NCBI RefSeq assembly: GCF_022965805.1
Contig: NC_133102.1
Span: 11,762,485 to 11,826,484, forward strand
Reading direction: 5' to 3'
Origin: Primulina eburnea
Taxonomy: Eukaryota; Streptophyta; Magnoliopsida; Lamiales; Gesneriaceae
Length of the DNA stretch: 64,000 bases
Shown: positions 1 to 10,717 of the stretch, in pieces
How the letters are laid out: every line of letters begins with the position of its first letter
How positions within the stretch are numbered: the stretch's first letter is position 1
The notes under the pieces: generated by a model
Databases searched by the model: none
What the model saw: only the letters and a program-made list of their open reading frames with translations
What the model was told of the DNA's origin: nothing
Translations under genes and position numbers: made by a program

Positions 1-1046
1 CTCAATATTAAGAACATTAGATGGTGGATATATGCCTTTAGATTGACACATTTTATTTCAAATGTGTTTTTATTTTTTAGTTACTTAAACACGGAAATTC
101 AAATAAGTTCGATTTATTCGAGATGAAATAATCAAATCGATTAAGAACTAAGCGATATTTTTTTTATAAAAAAATAGTTTTATTGTGAGACGGATATCCA
201 TGAGATAGGTTTATCCGATTAGTGTTGTGAGATTATTTCGAAAATATGTGATTGAACTACAAGGCACGTTTGCAACGCTTTCTTTTAAGAAATGTTTTCT
301 CCCTCGTTTTCTTATGATACAATGAAGATTTTCTGACTTTCTGGATGACTAAATCAAATCAGAACCTGAAATGAATTTTTTGAACTAATGATGTCATATA
401 TATAGAAATGAAACATTTATTCAGAACGGACGTGACTTTTAATGAAACAATGCATCCTTTCATGAAAACGCATCATGAAACAATATGTTGATTCCAAAGA
501 GTTGTTTTACCCCTACAAAAGGTTGTGTGGATTCTGAATAGTTTTTGGGGGCAACACACGACATGATTGGACAGGTCGATCCCCGTAATTTTCGCAGTAG
601 TAACTTTGTTCGTTATCAACAACAAAATAAATTATGAAAAAATGATCTAACAATTAGTACATAGAGTAAAAAATAATATTTTAATATAAAAAATAATATT
701 TTTTTCATATATCAGATCGGATAAGAGAATTGTCTCAAAAAACTAAAATATGAGACTGTCTCGTAAGAGTTTTTATACTCAAAAAATACAATGACTTGTT
801 GTTTGATTGAGTCATACTTAAAGATACACTAATGTAGACTCCAACCCCATGTGATGCTTTGACGAGGGAATCATATTAATATTTCTGATAAAATATTATG
901 CAAATCTTACATTTTGGTCTGCAATAATTGCGGGTTAATATAATCTTGTCGCATGTGCAATAATTATCGGGAAATAAAATAAATCATTTAGATAATTATT
1001 AATTATTAATAAATCATTTGTAAATTATGATCTTATTAATATTATG
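1..1046. other. AT-rich intergenic sequence, no gene seen
   Basis: No coding region with family resemblance is visible on either strand. A short stretch near 180-235 vaguely resembles the interior of the palindromic repeat found elsewhere in the window, but it is too short to call. Confidence 0.5.
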
Positions 1047-1158
1047 GAAAAAATTTGTATGAGACGGTCTTACGGGTCATATTTTGTGAGACATATATCT
1101 TATTTGGATAATCCATAAAAAAATATTAATTTTTATACTAAGAGTATTACTTTTTAGA
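1047..1158 (+). mobile_element. Truncated palindromic-end repeat
   Basis: This is the left part of the short repeat family found across the window. It has the gagacggtct end palindrome, the tgagac block and the loop-like aagagtattac segment, then stops where a complete copy begins. It has no coding capacity. It may be a partial copy or one arm of a tandem pair. Confidence 0.6.
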
Positions 1159-1338
1159 CAAAAACTTGTGTGAGACGGTCTCACGGGTCGTATTTGTGAG
1201 ACAGATCTCTTATTTGAATCATTCATGAAAAAATATTACTATTTATGCTAAGAGTATTGCTTTTTATTGTGAATATCCGTAGGGTTGACCCGTCTCACAT
1301 ATTAAGATCCGTGAGACGGTCTCACATAACACCCACTC
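1159..1338 (+). mobile_element. Palindromic-end repeat (MITE-like), full copy
   Basis: The copy is about 180 bp. It starts with aaaacttgtgtgagacgg and ends with gtgagacggtctcac followed by an acccactc tail. Both ends carry the self-complementary core GTGAGACGGTCTCAC, and inverted gtgagacgg / ccgtctcac blocks lie inside, so a transcript or single strand would fold back on itself. The family is non-coding. Its class is uncertain because I see no reliable target duplication. Confidence 0.7.
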
Positions 1339-1340
1339 TA

Positions 1341-1421
1341 CTTTTTATTGTAAATATCGGTAAGATTGACCTGTCTCACAGATAAAGATAATGAGATCAT
1401 CTCACCAAAGACATACTCTAA
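1341..1421 (+). mobile_element. Palindromic-end repeat, right-end fragment
   Basis: This repeats the right half of the preceding copy: ctttttattgtaaatat, a gacctgtctcacag block, a decayed end palindrome and the acatactc tail. It probably derives from a local partial duplication. Confidence 0.5.
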
Positions 1422-2059
1422 TATTATTATCTTTGAAGAAAATATATGATCTTATTAGGGAGACTAAAAGTGGTCTATTTCTATTCGTTTCTTTTTGAAA
1501 AAAAAATAAAGAAATATATATACAACAAGACAAATGTTCAATTTAGAAGCATCTATTTTTCGAATAAACAATACATAAATATATATTTCATCAAAATTAT
1601 TTTGTAAATTTAATTAATAAAATATAAATTTTCACATATATTTACAAAGAAATATCGGTAAGCATCATTAATTCTGTTATTTTATAATTTTTTTACTATT
1701 TTTTTCTTTTTTGAAAAAAAAAAACAGCTAATTATTTTTAGTTCCAGATACTTTTTTTAAAAAATTTTGGGGAGGTGACAAGTAAGTTTCGAACTCAATG
1801 CTTTATTTTAAATTTAAGATATTATTGTTAGACAGAATCATTCATTGATTAATGATTAATTTAAAAAAATTAACAAATGACCGTTACAGCATTGACATTT
1901 GACACTCATGCTTGCCCTTTTTCTAAATTATACAATTCTCAGCCTTGTGGCCTAAATTCATCTTACGAAAATAAGACTTGAAAGCCCATCGTATTGGGCT
2001 TACAGTTGATGGTGTATTGGGCCGATTTATTGTAGTTATCCAATCCAATTTTTTGGAGG
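1422..2059. other. AT-rich intergenic sequence, no gene seen
   Basis: The stretch holds poly-A/T runs and short low-complexity segments. The only open frames are short and low-complexity, and I do not support any as a gene. Confidence 0.5.
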
Positions 2060-2229
2060 CAAAAACTTGTGTGAGACAGTCTCACGGATCGTATTTGTGA
2101 GACGGATCTTTTATTTGGGTCACCCATGAAAAAGTGTTAATAAGAGTATTACTTTTTATTGTGAATATGGGTAGGGTTTACCCGTCTCATAGATTATGAT
2201 CCGTGAGGCGGTCACATGAGACCCATTCT
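2060..2229 (+). mobile_element. Palindromic-end repeat (MITE-like)
   Basis: A complete but slightly decayed copy. It starts aaaaacttgtgtgagacagt and ends with a degraded gtgaggcggtcacatgag followed by acccattc. The middle (ttatttgggtcacccatg, agagtattactttttatt, gaccc-type block) matches the other copies. Confidence 0.7.
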
Positions 2230-3737
2230 TTTTTGGAAAATTATATTTTTTTTCCACTTCTTGATTTTGATCTTTTATATCGTCAAATATTTCAATCTTA
2301 TTTCTTCTGATTCTTGTAATTTCAGAATGTGACACTATACGCATCAAAAAAAAGATTAAAATTGGGAAGAAAAAAAAAATCATAGACATCAGACAAATAT
2401 ATATGAAATTTGTTAGTTTGTTTGTTCGATTTCAAAATTGCGAAGAAGACAGTATAAATGATAAATTCAGCTTTTTAAATGAAACGAAAGCATAATTATT
2501 GATTTATTAGATATTTTAATAAAATCCCCAAATTGAATCGATTAGACGAGCGATTTTGGTTTACCCAACTTGTTAACCCTTATTAAAGAAAATTGAGTCT
2601 CTCGTCATTTTTGTGCTAATTTGTCCGTATGGAAATCAAGTTGACTGTCATAATTCTTTTTTTAATTATTTCGACGTGGGGAAGGGAATTTTTGCTGTCA
2701 TTGACTCATTGTGGTTTTCCTCCCGCAATACTCAGAAGGTTAAGTCACTCGGAATCACGACGCAGACTGTCATAAATTTCATTGCACAATTTTAGAAAAA
2801 CAATTTGTTTTTTTCCCTTGATGCATTTAAACTCATGAGTTGTCTGTGCTCGTTAGTTCTTTATAGATAGCGCGCTATCTGAACGAACTAAATCGAGTTG
2901 ATCATATTTGAGCTCGAACATAAAGTATATGTAACATAACATAAAATATGAATAATATCATATTAAAAGCTAAGATGACTGAGATAAAGAGAAATTAAAC
3001 ATTTGATTTCTTGACAAAGCTCGTCGTATCTTACCATCTAAACTACTTTGGGTCTAATCACTTTTAATAATATAGAATTATGATATATATAAGTCGGCCA
3101 CATTTATTTTATTTTTCCTATCAGAAAGGTGTTTCTTTTCTTTTCTTTTTTTCTTTTGGGGAGGGAGATTAAATACCCAATCTTTTGGATCTTTCATTTA
3201 TGGATTGTAGGGGTCCCATAACAGCGGTTTAAAGGTACACAAGACTTGATTGATGGAAGTTTGTACCATATGGGACCCTCTCCAACCTAAACGGTTTTCT
3301 CATTTAAAATTCAAATATTCAAATATTATTTCCATGACAGTTTTTAGGAAATGTACAATTGAATTTTATTAAATTAATTTTTTTATGACGTTAGAATTCG
3401 AAGTCGTTATTTTTCGATATGTATTAAGTAAATTTTCGGATTAACATAATAGTTTACAGATCACACTAATCAAATAAATCGTTCTAAACAAACTTTTTGC
3501 GACAGATTCACTTATAGAAATTATTGGTACCGAAGAATAGAATTCTTGATCGCTAGGAATAGTTAGTTTATCATCCTAAGAAAAGTGGATCTAACGGGGA
3601 CACAAGAAAAATTCCAACACTCGATTGATTGAAATTCAATGTTTTTCAAGAATTCTTGTTCCAAATTCTCCCCCCGTTACTCCAATAATTCTGAAAGGAC
3701 CAAGAATTTGGATAAAATTTCTTAAAATTATTATATT
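2230..3737. other. Intergenic sequence, no gene seen
   Basis: No supported gene. Short open frames near 2156-2389 (-) and 2613-2795 (+) are low-complexity or have no family resemblance. A short imperfect inverted repeat (gggtcccata at 3211-3220 and tatgggaccc at 3269-3278) is present, but its arms are too uneven for a typical small-RNA hairpin. Confidence 0.45.
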
Positions 3738-3920
3738 GTTAGAGTATGTGTCAATTAAGTCAACTTATGACTTGAACTTTATTGACTATCATGTAATAAT
3801 AATCTTTATTTTAATATTATTTTATGGTTTTATTTAATTATAACATTTATTTTATCTGTTACACATGCAAGTTGCATGCATAGATGATCAGGTTTTTGAA
3901 GGCGGTTCACCCTCAATTGT
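3738..3920 (+). repeat. Decayed Copia-type LTR start
   Basis: It opens tgttagagta and then resembles the first 170 bp of the solo LTR at 7749-10569: attgact, a long aataatctttattttaatat stretch, acccatgcaag-like and tagatc segments in the same order. No matching end or partner was found, so it is a fragment of the same or a related LTR family. Confidence 0.5.
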
Positions 3921-4514
3921 GTTCATCTTTAGATCTATGACTCTGAGATTTGGAAAATATTCTATAATGTCTTGAAGATTATCGAGACCAATCCTTTCTA
4001 AAGTCGTTATCACATTAATTTTTTCCTAAGACATTTTTAATTAGATTGATAATTTTTTTTCGCCGGTTAAATGTTTTGGCAACATATTGGTCATCCATCT
4101 TTGATGTAATAAGAGTTCAATACCAAGATGATAATAACCTTCTTACCAAAGTTCTTTTGCTAGAACTTGTTTGTTGTTTTAGAACTTAGATTCTTGTTTG
4201 AATATCATTTAGTATTACAAGAATTTCTTAATGCTTTTCAAGGATTTTTTCCTCATTTTTTGTGGTATATAATACAACATATTATCGTAAATATGTATTG
4301 TATTTTGGATTTCTCTGTTAACTCCGGAGAGTTTAGAGGAATCTGGTACTATTTCCAGGATATTATTAAATCGAATCATAATTTTATATTTGGGTTATGA
4401 TAATTTCTACTTTGTTCCTGATATCTAATATTAGGTAAATTTTCTTGTTTCGAATATACCAAAGTATTGGAATAATTCTTACAAATAAAGAAAATTCTAC
4501 TACTCAAAAAATAA
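3921..4514. other. AT-rich sequence, no gene seen
   Basis: The ORF at 4167-4400 is rich in Phe, Leu and Ile, reflects base composition, and shows no domain. It may be LTR debris following the fragment at 3738. Confidence 0.4.
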
Positions 4515-4697
4515 GGTAAAAACTTGTGTGAGACGGTCTTACGAGTCGTATTTTGTGAGACGGATCTCTTATTTGGGTTATCCATGAAAAAATATTACTT
4601 TTTATGCTAAGAGTATTATTTTTTATTGTGAATATAGGTAGGATTAACCCGTCTCACAGATAAAAATTCGTGAGACCGTCTCACAAGGGACCTACTC
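4515..4697 (+). mobile_element. Palindromic-end repeat (MITE-like)
   Basis: Full-length copy, aaaacttgtgtgagacggtc at the left and gagaccgtctcacaaggg plus cctactc at the right, with the shared AT-rich centre. Confidence 0.7.
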
Positions 4698-5279
4698 AAA
4701 AAATAATAATAATTTTGTGTATTTGAAATAATTTAACCAAGGTTTGATATCATCTTTGATCCAGTCATAAAATCAAAGATATTTTTGATCACTTTTTCAA
4801 AATTTGAAAGTTTAAACTAAGGTTTTAGGTCTAGAGAGTAAATCTCAAACTGAAACTTGAATTATAGATTTTTTCATATTATATTATTTTTCCTTGGATT
4901 TTAATATTTTTTTTTTTATAACCGTTCAGGTTGCTACCAACAATTGTGTCTTCCAATGGATTTTTTTAACTGTTTGTAGGGAGGATAGTGCATGAATTTA
5001 TTGGACATATTTGTTTTATCCAACATTTGTCTCATATTTTATATAAAATTATAGTTATAAATCATTATATTATTAATAAATATAAATCCATATATTATGC
5101 ATCCAACTTCATCATCTCATCCTTCGAACAAATATACTCATATTCTTATATTTTACGTACGTTGCGAAATAATGACTGAAATTTTCATAAATTATCTCCT
5201 CTTCCACAATATAACAGATTCAATTTTAAGCTTTATAAAATATTAAGTATTTTATACACAATACGTTAATACATTTTTG
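4698..5279. other. AT-rich intergenic sequence, no gene seen
   Basis: No supported coding sequence or RNA gene. The 63-codon frame at 4988-5179 is Ile/Tyr/Ser-rich and looks like chance. Confidence 0.45.
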
Positions 5280-5461
5280 GCAAAAATTTGTGTGAGACGG
5301 TCTCACGGGTCGTATTTGTGAGACGAATATTTTATTTGGATCATCCATGAAAAAGTATTACTTTTTATGCTAAGAGTATTACTTTTTATTATGAATATGG
5401 GTAGAGTTGACCCGTCTCATAGATTAAGATCCGTGAGACGGTCTCACATGAAATTCACTCA
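5280..5461 (+). mobile_element. Palindromic-end repeat (MITE-like)
   Basis: One of the best preserved copies: perfect GTGAGACGGTCTCAC palindromes at both ends and inner gtgagacg / cccgtctca arms. A useful reference copy for the family in this window. Confidence 0.75.
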
Positions 5462-5804
5462 ATATTTTTTGTAGACGGAAATACGTGGATTGGCTTCGAT
5501 TTAAACTGCAACTGTTGTTACAAAATCATTTGGGAGAAAATATATGGATAATTATGAATAATGAATAACAATAATAAAGTTGTATTTTGTTCTCAAAAGT
5601 TTTTGTCATTTCGATTTCACTTGTATTTTGTTCTCAAAAAGTTTTTGTCATTTCGATTTCACCAAGATATATTTCTGCGCATCAATAATTTTCTTGGCAA
5701 AAATTTGAGTGAGACGCAGGGACAGATCCAGGAATAAGAGTTGGGGTGGGCTTGAACTCAATATGATAAATTATATATTATTAAAAAAAAGTATATTATA
5801 TCGT

Positions 5805-6321
5805 TCAACGAAGTTGTGCCTTACGGAATTTTAAAACATAAAATTCATCAATAATAGAATTTACATCAATATGTTTAGCTAAATCTCGTTCAATATAGAG
5901 TGTCAAACAATCGGCAAGAAAGTCATCCTCCATTTTATTGCGAAGTGCCGTCTTCACATGCTTCATTGCTGAAAAAGCCCGTTCAATAGTGGCAGTAGAC
6001 ACAGATAATGTCAAAACAAGATGAATCAATCTAGTCAACATAACATAAACACTTGACCGTCCACTCTCGGTCAATTGCTGACACAACTCAACAAGTGTAG
6101 AAACCTTTAAATTCTGCATCACATCGAGTTTATAAATGTATCAATGCATACTTCAAAACAACAATTTCTTGATCTTTGAAATCTCCAGGATAAAACTTCT
6201 TCGCAAGCTTGCAAATATCATCACTGTTAAATGAGTCAAATGAATTTTTAGGATCTAAAGCTATACTAAGAGAAAGAAGTTTCACCGATGACTCATTGAA
6301 CCGAGTATTTAACTCCATCAA
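5805..6321 (-). pseudogene. hAT transposase C-terminal remnant
   Basis: Two minus-strand frames, 6130-6321 and 5805-6122, are separated by a frame break. The first (ELNTRFNESS, then LSLSIALDP and FYPGDF) resembles the region ahead of the dimerisation domain in plant hAT transposases. The second contains LTLSVSTATIERAFSAMK, the hAT C-terminal dimerisation signature (here STATIERAFS), followed by NKMEDDFLADCL. A complete plant hAT transposase is roughly 600-800 aa, so only the last quarter remains. It is non-functional as it stands. The family call is firm; the subfamily is not resolved. Confidence 0.85.
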
Positions 6322-6378
6322 AATGAAATCTATTGCTGCATTAAAAACATCAAAGTGGTAATGATGTTCTATTGAATA

Positions 6379-6578
6379 AACCGTCGCTAATTAAAACCAC
6401 CGATCCACCTTTTTTTTATTTTTTAATAATTTAGCAACGGTTTTAGCAATAACCGTCGCTAATATTTGCGACGGCTTTTAATAAAACTGTCGCCGATCCA
6501 ATCGGCGACGGTTTACTAACACCGTCGCAACAGTAGCGACGGTTATTGCTAAAACCGTCGCTAAAACCGTCGCTAAAT
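6379..6578. repeat. GCGACGGT/ACCGTCGC repeat cluster inside the hAT element
   Basis: About ten copies of ACCGTCGC or its complement GCGACGGT, in both orientations, lie within 200 bp close to the right end of the hAT element. They can pair into hairpins. Subterminal repeat clusters in hAT elements commonly serve as transposase binding sites; that role here is inference. Confidence 0.7.
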
Positions 6579-6780
6579 AAAAAAAATTGGGCGAGCCCTA
6601 GCGTAGATCCGTCTCTGGTGAGACGGTCTCACGATCATATCTTATGAGTCGAATCTCTTATTTGGTTCATCCATAAAAAAAATTACTTTTTATACTAAGA
6701 GTATTATGAATATCAGTAGGGTTGACTCGTCTCACAGATAATGGTTCGTGAGACCGTCTCATACAAAACTTATTCAACTT

Positions 6781-7748
6781 TATCGAAAGGATTTTTTATT
6801 TCTTTTAAATAAAAATTTAAGCTTTTATTTAAATCCATAAATTTTGTGAGGCGATTGGAGTTAAATTTAAAAAAATTTAAAACTAAAAAGATAAGTCAAA
6901 TCTCAGTCTTTTGACTAATCGGTTCCATTTTAACATCTCGAGGTTAGTGGTGGGTTATTGGACAATCTGATTTTAAAATATACGTGAAACGAATTTCGAA
7001 AAATTAAATATTCGGGCTGGTGGAAATTTATGGGAGAATATGATTTGCCTCTCAAATAAAAAAATACGGCATGGCGGATACCAAGTATTTTTGTCATACA
7101 CTCAAAAAATGAAGTGTATTCTTTAACTAAATTGATTGGTCTAAAACTAGGGGAATAACTGATGTAACAAATGTTTTGGTCAAATTGATATACAAAAAAA
7201 TGAGAGAGATAAAAAAAATGAACACATATATTTGTTTTTGAAAGTTCGGAAATCAAATATCTCTACGTCACATCTTCAGTTTCCGGAAGGTCCCGCTAAA
7301 AAAACTTTGATTTATTCAAGTATGTTGTAAAAATCAAGTTCAACTGAAATCACACTCTCAATTAGAAGTCTTATCAGTCTGTCGGGACAACAAATCATAA
7401 CCGATCTTCCAAACGACAAGCTTAGAGATCAACACCCACTTCGACACTTGTTTTCGTCATCATCTACTGAATTAGACTGATCTGAAAGTTGAGTAAGCGT
7501 GCAACAACAGGTTGCTACAGGACGAGCACATCGATCCTTGATGAACTAATGTAGATGTTGAAGTCTTGTTCTAATGCTCGAAGGAGCTCCTTAGTTGAGT
7601 AGTATGACAGTGAAATATGAGTTTGATTATGGATGCATCTCTGCTTCATATGATGGACATATATGGTGATTTGAAAACTTCGATGCAATCTCGATAATGT
7701 TGATAATATTTGTCTGTGCTATTTCCTTGAGAACTTCGAAGTTCATAT
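6781..7748. other. Intergenic sequence, no gene seen
   Basis: No supported gene. The minus-strand frame at 6930-7256 lacks recognisable features. The sequence from about 7290 onward is less AT-rich and is interrupted at 7749 by the solo LTR, so it may be older repeat or gene debris I cannot name. Confidence 0.4.
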
Positions 7749-8104
7749 TGTTAGAGTAGATGCCCTGCAAGCCAACGGTTGGCTAGGGAATTTATTGACT
7801 CAAGTGAAATAAATAATCTTTATTTTAATATAATTTACTTTTTAATGGTTTCGTTATACTTTATCTGTATACCCATGCAAGCAGCATAGATCAAGTCCTT
7901 GATTATGCTTTAATACAAATGAATCGTAATTCGATGTTGAAACTCATTTGTAAACACTGCATATTCTAAATTCGTTCCTAGTCGATTTAGCCGCCTAAAA
8001 CATGGATAAAGGTCGCTTGAGCTCGAGACTAGCATCTGTGATGTTGTGTACTGCGTTTCTTGGTAAGGGCATAGAGATGTCCAAACATACAGATGGGTAG
8101 TCAT

Positions 8105-8921
8105 CAGTGTTCTAAAAGGCGCCGCCTAGCGCCGCCTAGGCGGCGCCTAGGCGGTGGGCGGTTGCCCACCGCCTCGATTTTTGGCTGGGCGACAGGGCTG
8201 GGCGCTGCCACATTAAGCGGCCGCCTAGGCGGCTCGGGCGCCGCCTAGGCGGGATGGTCGCCGCCTGGGCGGATAGCGCCTAGGCGGATTTGTATTTTTT
8301 TAAAAAAAATTGGGCCTTTAAAATTTAATGCCAAGATCATCAACAAGAGGAGAAGACAAGAAGAAAAAGGAGTAGATGTGCTACTTACAACTGAAGCAAC
8401 TATGGCACAAGGATGGATTGTTGATGGTGGAGATGAAGATGCTGAGACAAATGTCGAAGATGTAAGAGAACTTCATGAAGAAGAATTTGTATAGGATGAA
8501 GAGGAGGAAGACGCCATGGATTTTGAGTTTGAATCTGATACAGAAAAAGTGTTGGAAAAATATGGAGATGAACAAGAAGAAATAGATGTTTAGACTTAAT
8601 ATCTATATATTTTGTCGGAAAAATGTTGAAGTATCATGGATGATACGAAGGTTGTAGCAAACATATGATAGTGATTGACCAATATTAGTAATATATAAAA
8701 ACGTATTAATATCTATATACTAAATATTATTAATTTATTATTGCATAGAAAATCATAGTTTTAGACATAAAAGTTGTATTTTATAGTAAAACTCGTATAT
8801 GTCACAAGATTTTTGGGCTTAAAAAAAACCGCCTAGGCGGCCGCCTAGGCCCCGCCTAAACGCCTAGGCGCTAGGCGGTAAGTGACCGCCCGCCTACCGC
8901 CTACCGTTTTTTATAACACTG
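8105..8921. mobile_element. GC-rich non-autonomous hAT element, 8-bp TSD
   Basis: Inverted ends CAGTGTTCTAAAA and (reverse complement) CAGTGTTATAAAA are flanked by perfect 8-bp duplications GTAGTCAT at 8097-8104 and 8922-8929. Both subterminal regions are packed with CGCCTAGGCGG-type palindromes, giving extreme GC content in an AT-rich setting. The middle holds an acidic plus-strand reading frame (about 8381-8593) with one internal stop, which could be the tail of a degraded transposase. The element is non-autonomous. Confidence 0.9.
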
Positions 8922-9673
8922 GTAGTCATATGATGATTATACCGAACAACCCTCCCTCGGACTTTCCAAGTGGTTATCATTCATCGAGAGGATAAGTTCG
9001 TGGTTATGATTGTACACCATTAGTCCTTACGACCCGGGACAACACTGAGGCTCTATATGCTAGGGCTGTGCTTTGACTCGTTTACCGGCTCCAGGAGAGT
9101 CATCAGGTGGCGAGGTTGGGTACAGTTGCGACACATATTGGAGCCAGTGCATTGTAGTCGGGGATTCACCGCTCACCTACGGGTGTGGATATCCTATGTG
9201 AACAAATGAAATTATAGTGCGTGGAATCTCTGGCCAGAGTATGAGATGTACATTAGAGAAGGAGTTCTCCAATGGTACATGCGATGCCACTATTTATAGT
9301 TATCACATAGTTATCAAATTAATATGCAACCCTCGATGAACCAATGGTTGCAGATTCGATCGGTATATATGAGATGAAGGGACCCTACTGTACGTTAATC
9401 ATAATCGACTGGTTCTTCCAGGCACTATCAGTGATACCTAGGGGATCATGGGACGATGCTACTAGACGCTCTTACCATGATCCGATGGGTGTTATCAGAA
9501 ATGAGTTCTGACATTCTTGATCAAGGCGTTGATGAAAAGAATGGGGCTAACTAGGGTAAGCCCGAATAAAGGATTATGTCCTGAATCACAAAGAGTTGTG
9601 AACACACGGCTAGCTGTATCTCTGAACCATTGAGGGTCACACAAGTACTGGATTGTTTGTTCCCGTTGAGAGA

Positions 9674-9936
9674 ATAAATTCAAAAGTTGAATTTATATTA
9701 TATAGTAAATTCAAGGAGTTGAATTTATGATAATTAAATTTTGAGAGAATAAATTCAAGGAGTTGAATTTATAAAATTTGATAATTTAATTTATTAAACT
9801 CAAATGTTGGGTTTATTAAATATTAAATTTTGGAGGTGATGAAAATTCAAGGAGTTGAATTTATAATTTAAATAATAAATTCAAATGTTGAATTTATAAA
9901 TATATTTAATTTATTAAGCTCAAATGTTGAGTTAAT
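9674..9936. repeat. Array of seven short imperfect palindromes in the solo LTR
   Basis: Seven units of the form AAATTCAA-(2 to 4 nt)-TTGAATTT lie at about 9674, 9706, 9749, 9793, 9842, 9874 and 9912. Variants such as aaactcaaatgttgggttt keep pairing approximately. Each can form a small hairpin. The function is unknown. Confidence 0.7.
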
Positions 9937-10156
9937 TAATTAATAAATTAAATATGGTGGGCAATATGTTTAATGGACTTGTAGGGGTACAAGTCCAACA
10001 TAATAAATAATTAAAGTTTTGATGGGCTTTGATTAAATTAATTAAACTAGTTGGACTAGCTCAATTAATTAAATCAAGCCCATTAATGTTAATTATGTAA
10101 TTAAGATATTATTTAATTATAAATAATACATGAAAAAGCCTAAACCTAGCCCACCA

Positions 10157-10166
10157 CTATAAAAAC
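10157..10166 (+). promoter_or_regulatory. TATA-like box of the solo LTR
   Basis: ctataaaaac lies about 400 bp before the LTR end, in a G/C-rich context after the AT-rich palindrome array. This is a plausible U3/R boundary for LTR transcription. Assigned by pattern only. Confidence 0.4.
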
Positions 10167-10717
10167 TTACGTGAGCCTCCAAAAGAAGGTTTTCGCTCTC
10201 GGCCACTTCGTTTTGAAAAAAGAAAAATTGTGCCGTCTCTCAATTAATTTCTCTCATACGCAAAAATCTTCCATATTTTCTAGTGCAAATTGGAAGAGGA
10301 ACACACTATTCAGTCGTGGACCTAATTAGAGTGAAAGAAAAGAGTCTTTTGAAGAAAGTTCGTAGGGATTCATCAAGAGTCAGATCTGTTATACCGGATC
10401 GGTTGGTGTCCAGTGATTAATTCACCAAAGGTATAACTATTTCAACTCCCTATGAATGTTTTTATTAAAATCATACGAGCGCTCAAACAAACATGTTTTG
10501 ATTGTCAAAATAAAATAAAAATTTTAAACTTCCGTTGCGTTTGGGCGTGTAGAAAACCGAGATCCAACATATATAATAGCTTCTCCAACGATAACAAGTG
10601 ATTTCTCAAAACTACTTATCGTCGTCTGAAAAAGTTTGTGTATTTTATTCTAGGCTTTAACTATATTTAATGATTTTTGTCCTTTTTTTCTCACCACTAT
10701 CTTTTTAACATCGATAC

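Larger units (their letters stand above)
5717..6617 (-). mobile_element. hAT transposon, truncated, with 8-bp TSD
   Basis: The 901-bp element is bounded by inverted ends CAGGGACAGATCCAGG and (reverse complement) CAGAGACGGATCTACG, 12 of 16 matching. It is flanked by perfect 8-bp duplications GTGAGACG at 5709-5716 and 6618-6625. Eight-base duplications and CAG-type ends are characteristic of the hAT superfamily. It holds remnants of a transposase C-terminus on the minus strand and a cluster of GCGACGGT/ACCGTCGC repeats near its right end. The DNA-binding and most catalytic parts are missing, so it could move only with a transposase supplied elsewhere. Confidence 0.9.
5698..6780 (+). mobile_element. 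Palindromic-end repeat split by a hAT element
   Basis: The left tip (aaaaatttgagtgagacg, to 5716) and the remainder (from 6618, gtgagacggtctcac to the final gagaccgtctcat) form one repeat copy. They are separated by a 901-bp hAT insertion that duplicated gtgagacg. The repeat is therefore older than the hAT element. Confidence 0.75.
7749..10569 (+). mobile_element. Solo Copia-type LTR with nested hAT element
   Basis: The LTR starts TGTTAGAGTAGATGCC and ends ...ACCGAGATCCAACA, giving TG...CA termini with inverted TGTT/AACA ends. Its flanks catat (7744-7748) and tatat (10570-10574) match at 4 of 5 bases, fitting a decayed 5-bp target duplication. No internal domain or second LTR follows, so it is a solo LTR left by recombination. 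Without the nested hAT element it is about 2.0 kb. The ending (tccgttgcgtttgggcgtgt) resembles other plant Copia LTRs I know. A TATA-like ctataaaaac lies at 10157. Confidence 0.75.

Noticed and set aside
180..235. Another copy of the palindromic-end repeat
   Set aside because: Only about 40 bases resemble the interior and neither end palindrome is present.
2156..2389. Minus-strand 77-codon ORF
   Set aside because: Phe/Ile-rich start, overlaps a repeat, no domain; a product of AT-rich composition.
3211..3278. microRNA precursor
   Set aside because: The outer 10-bp arms pair, but 13 unpaired bases on one side face one base on the other, unlike plant microRNA stems.
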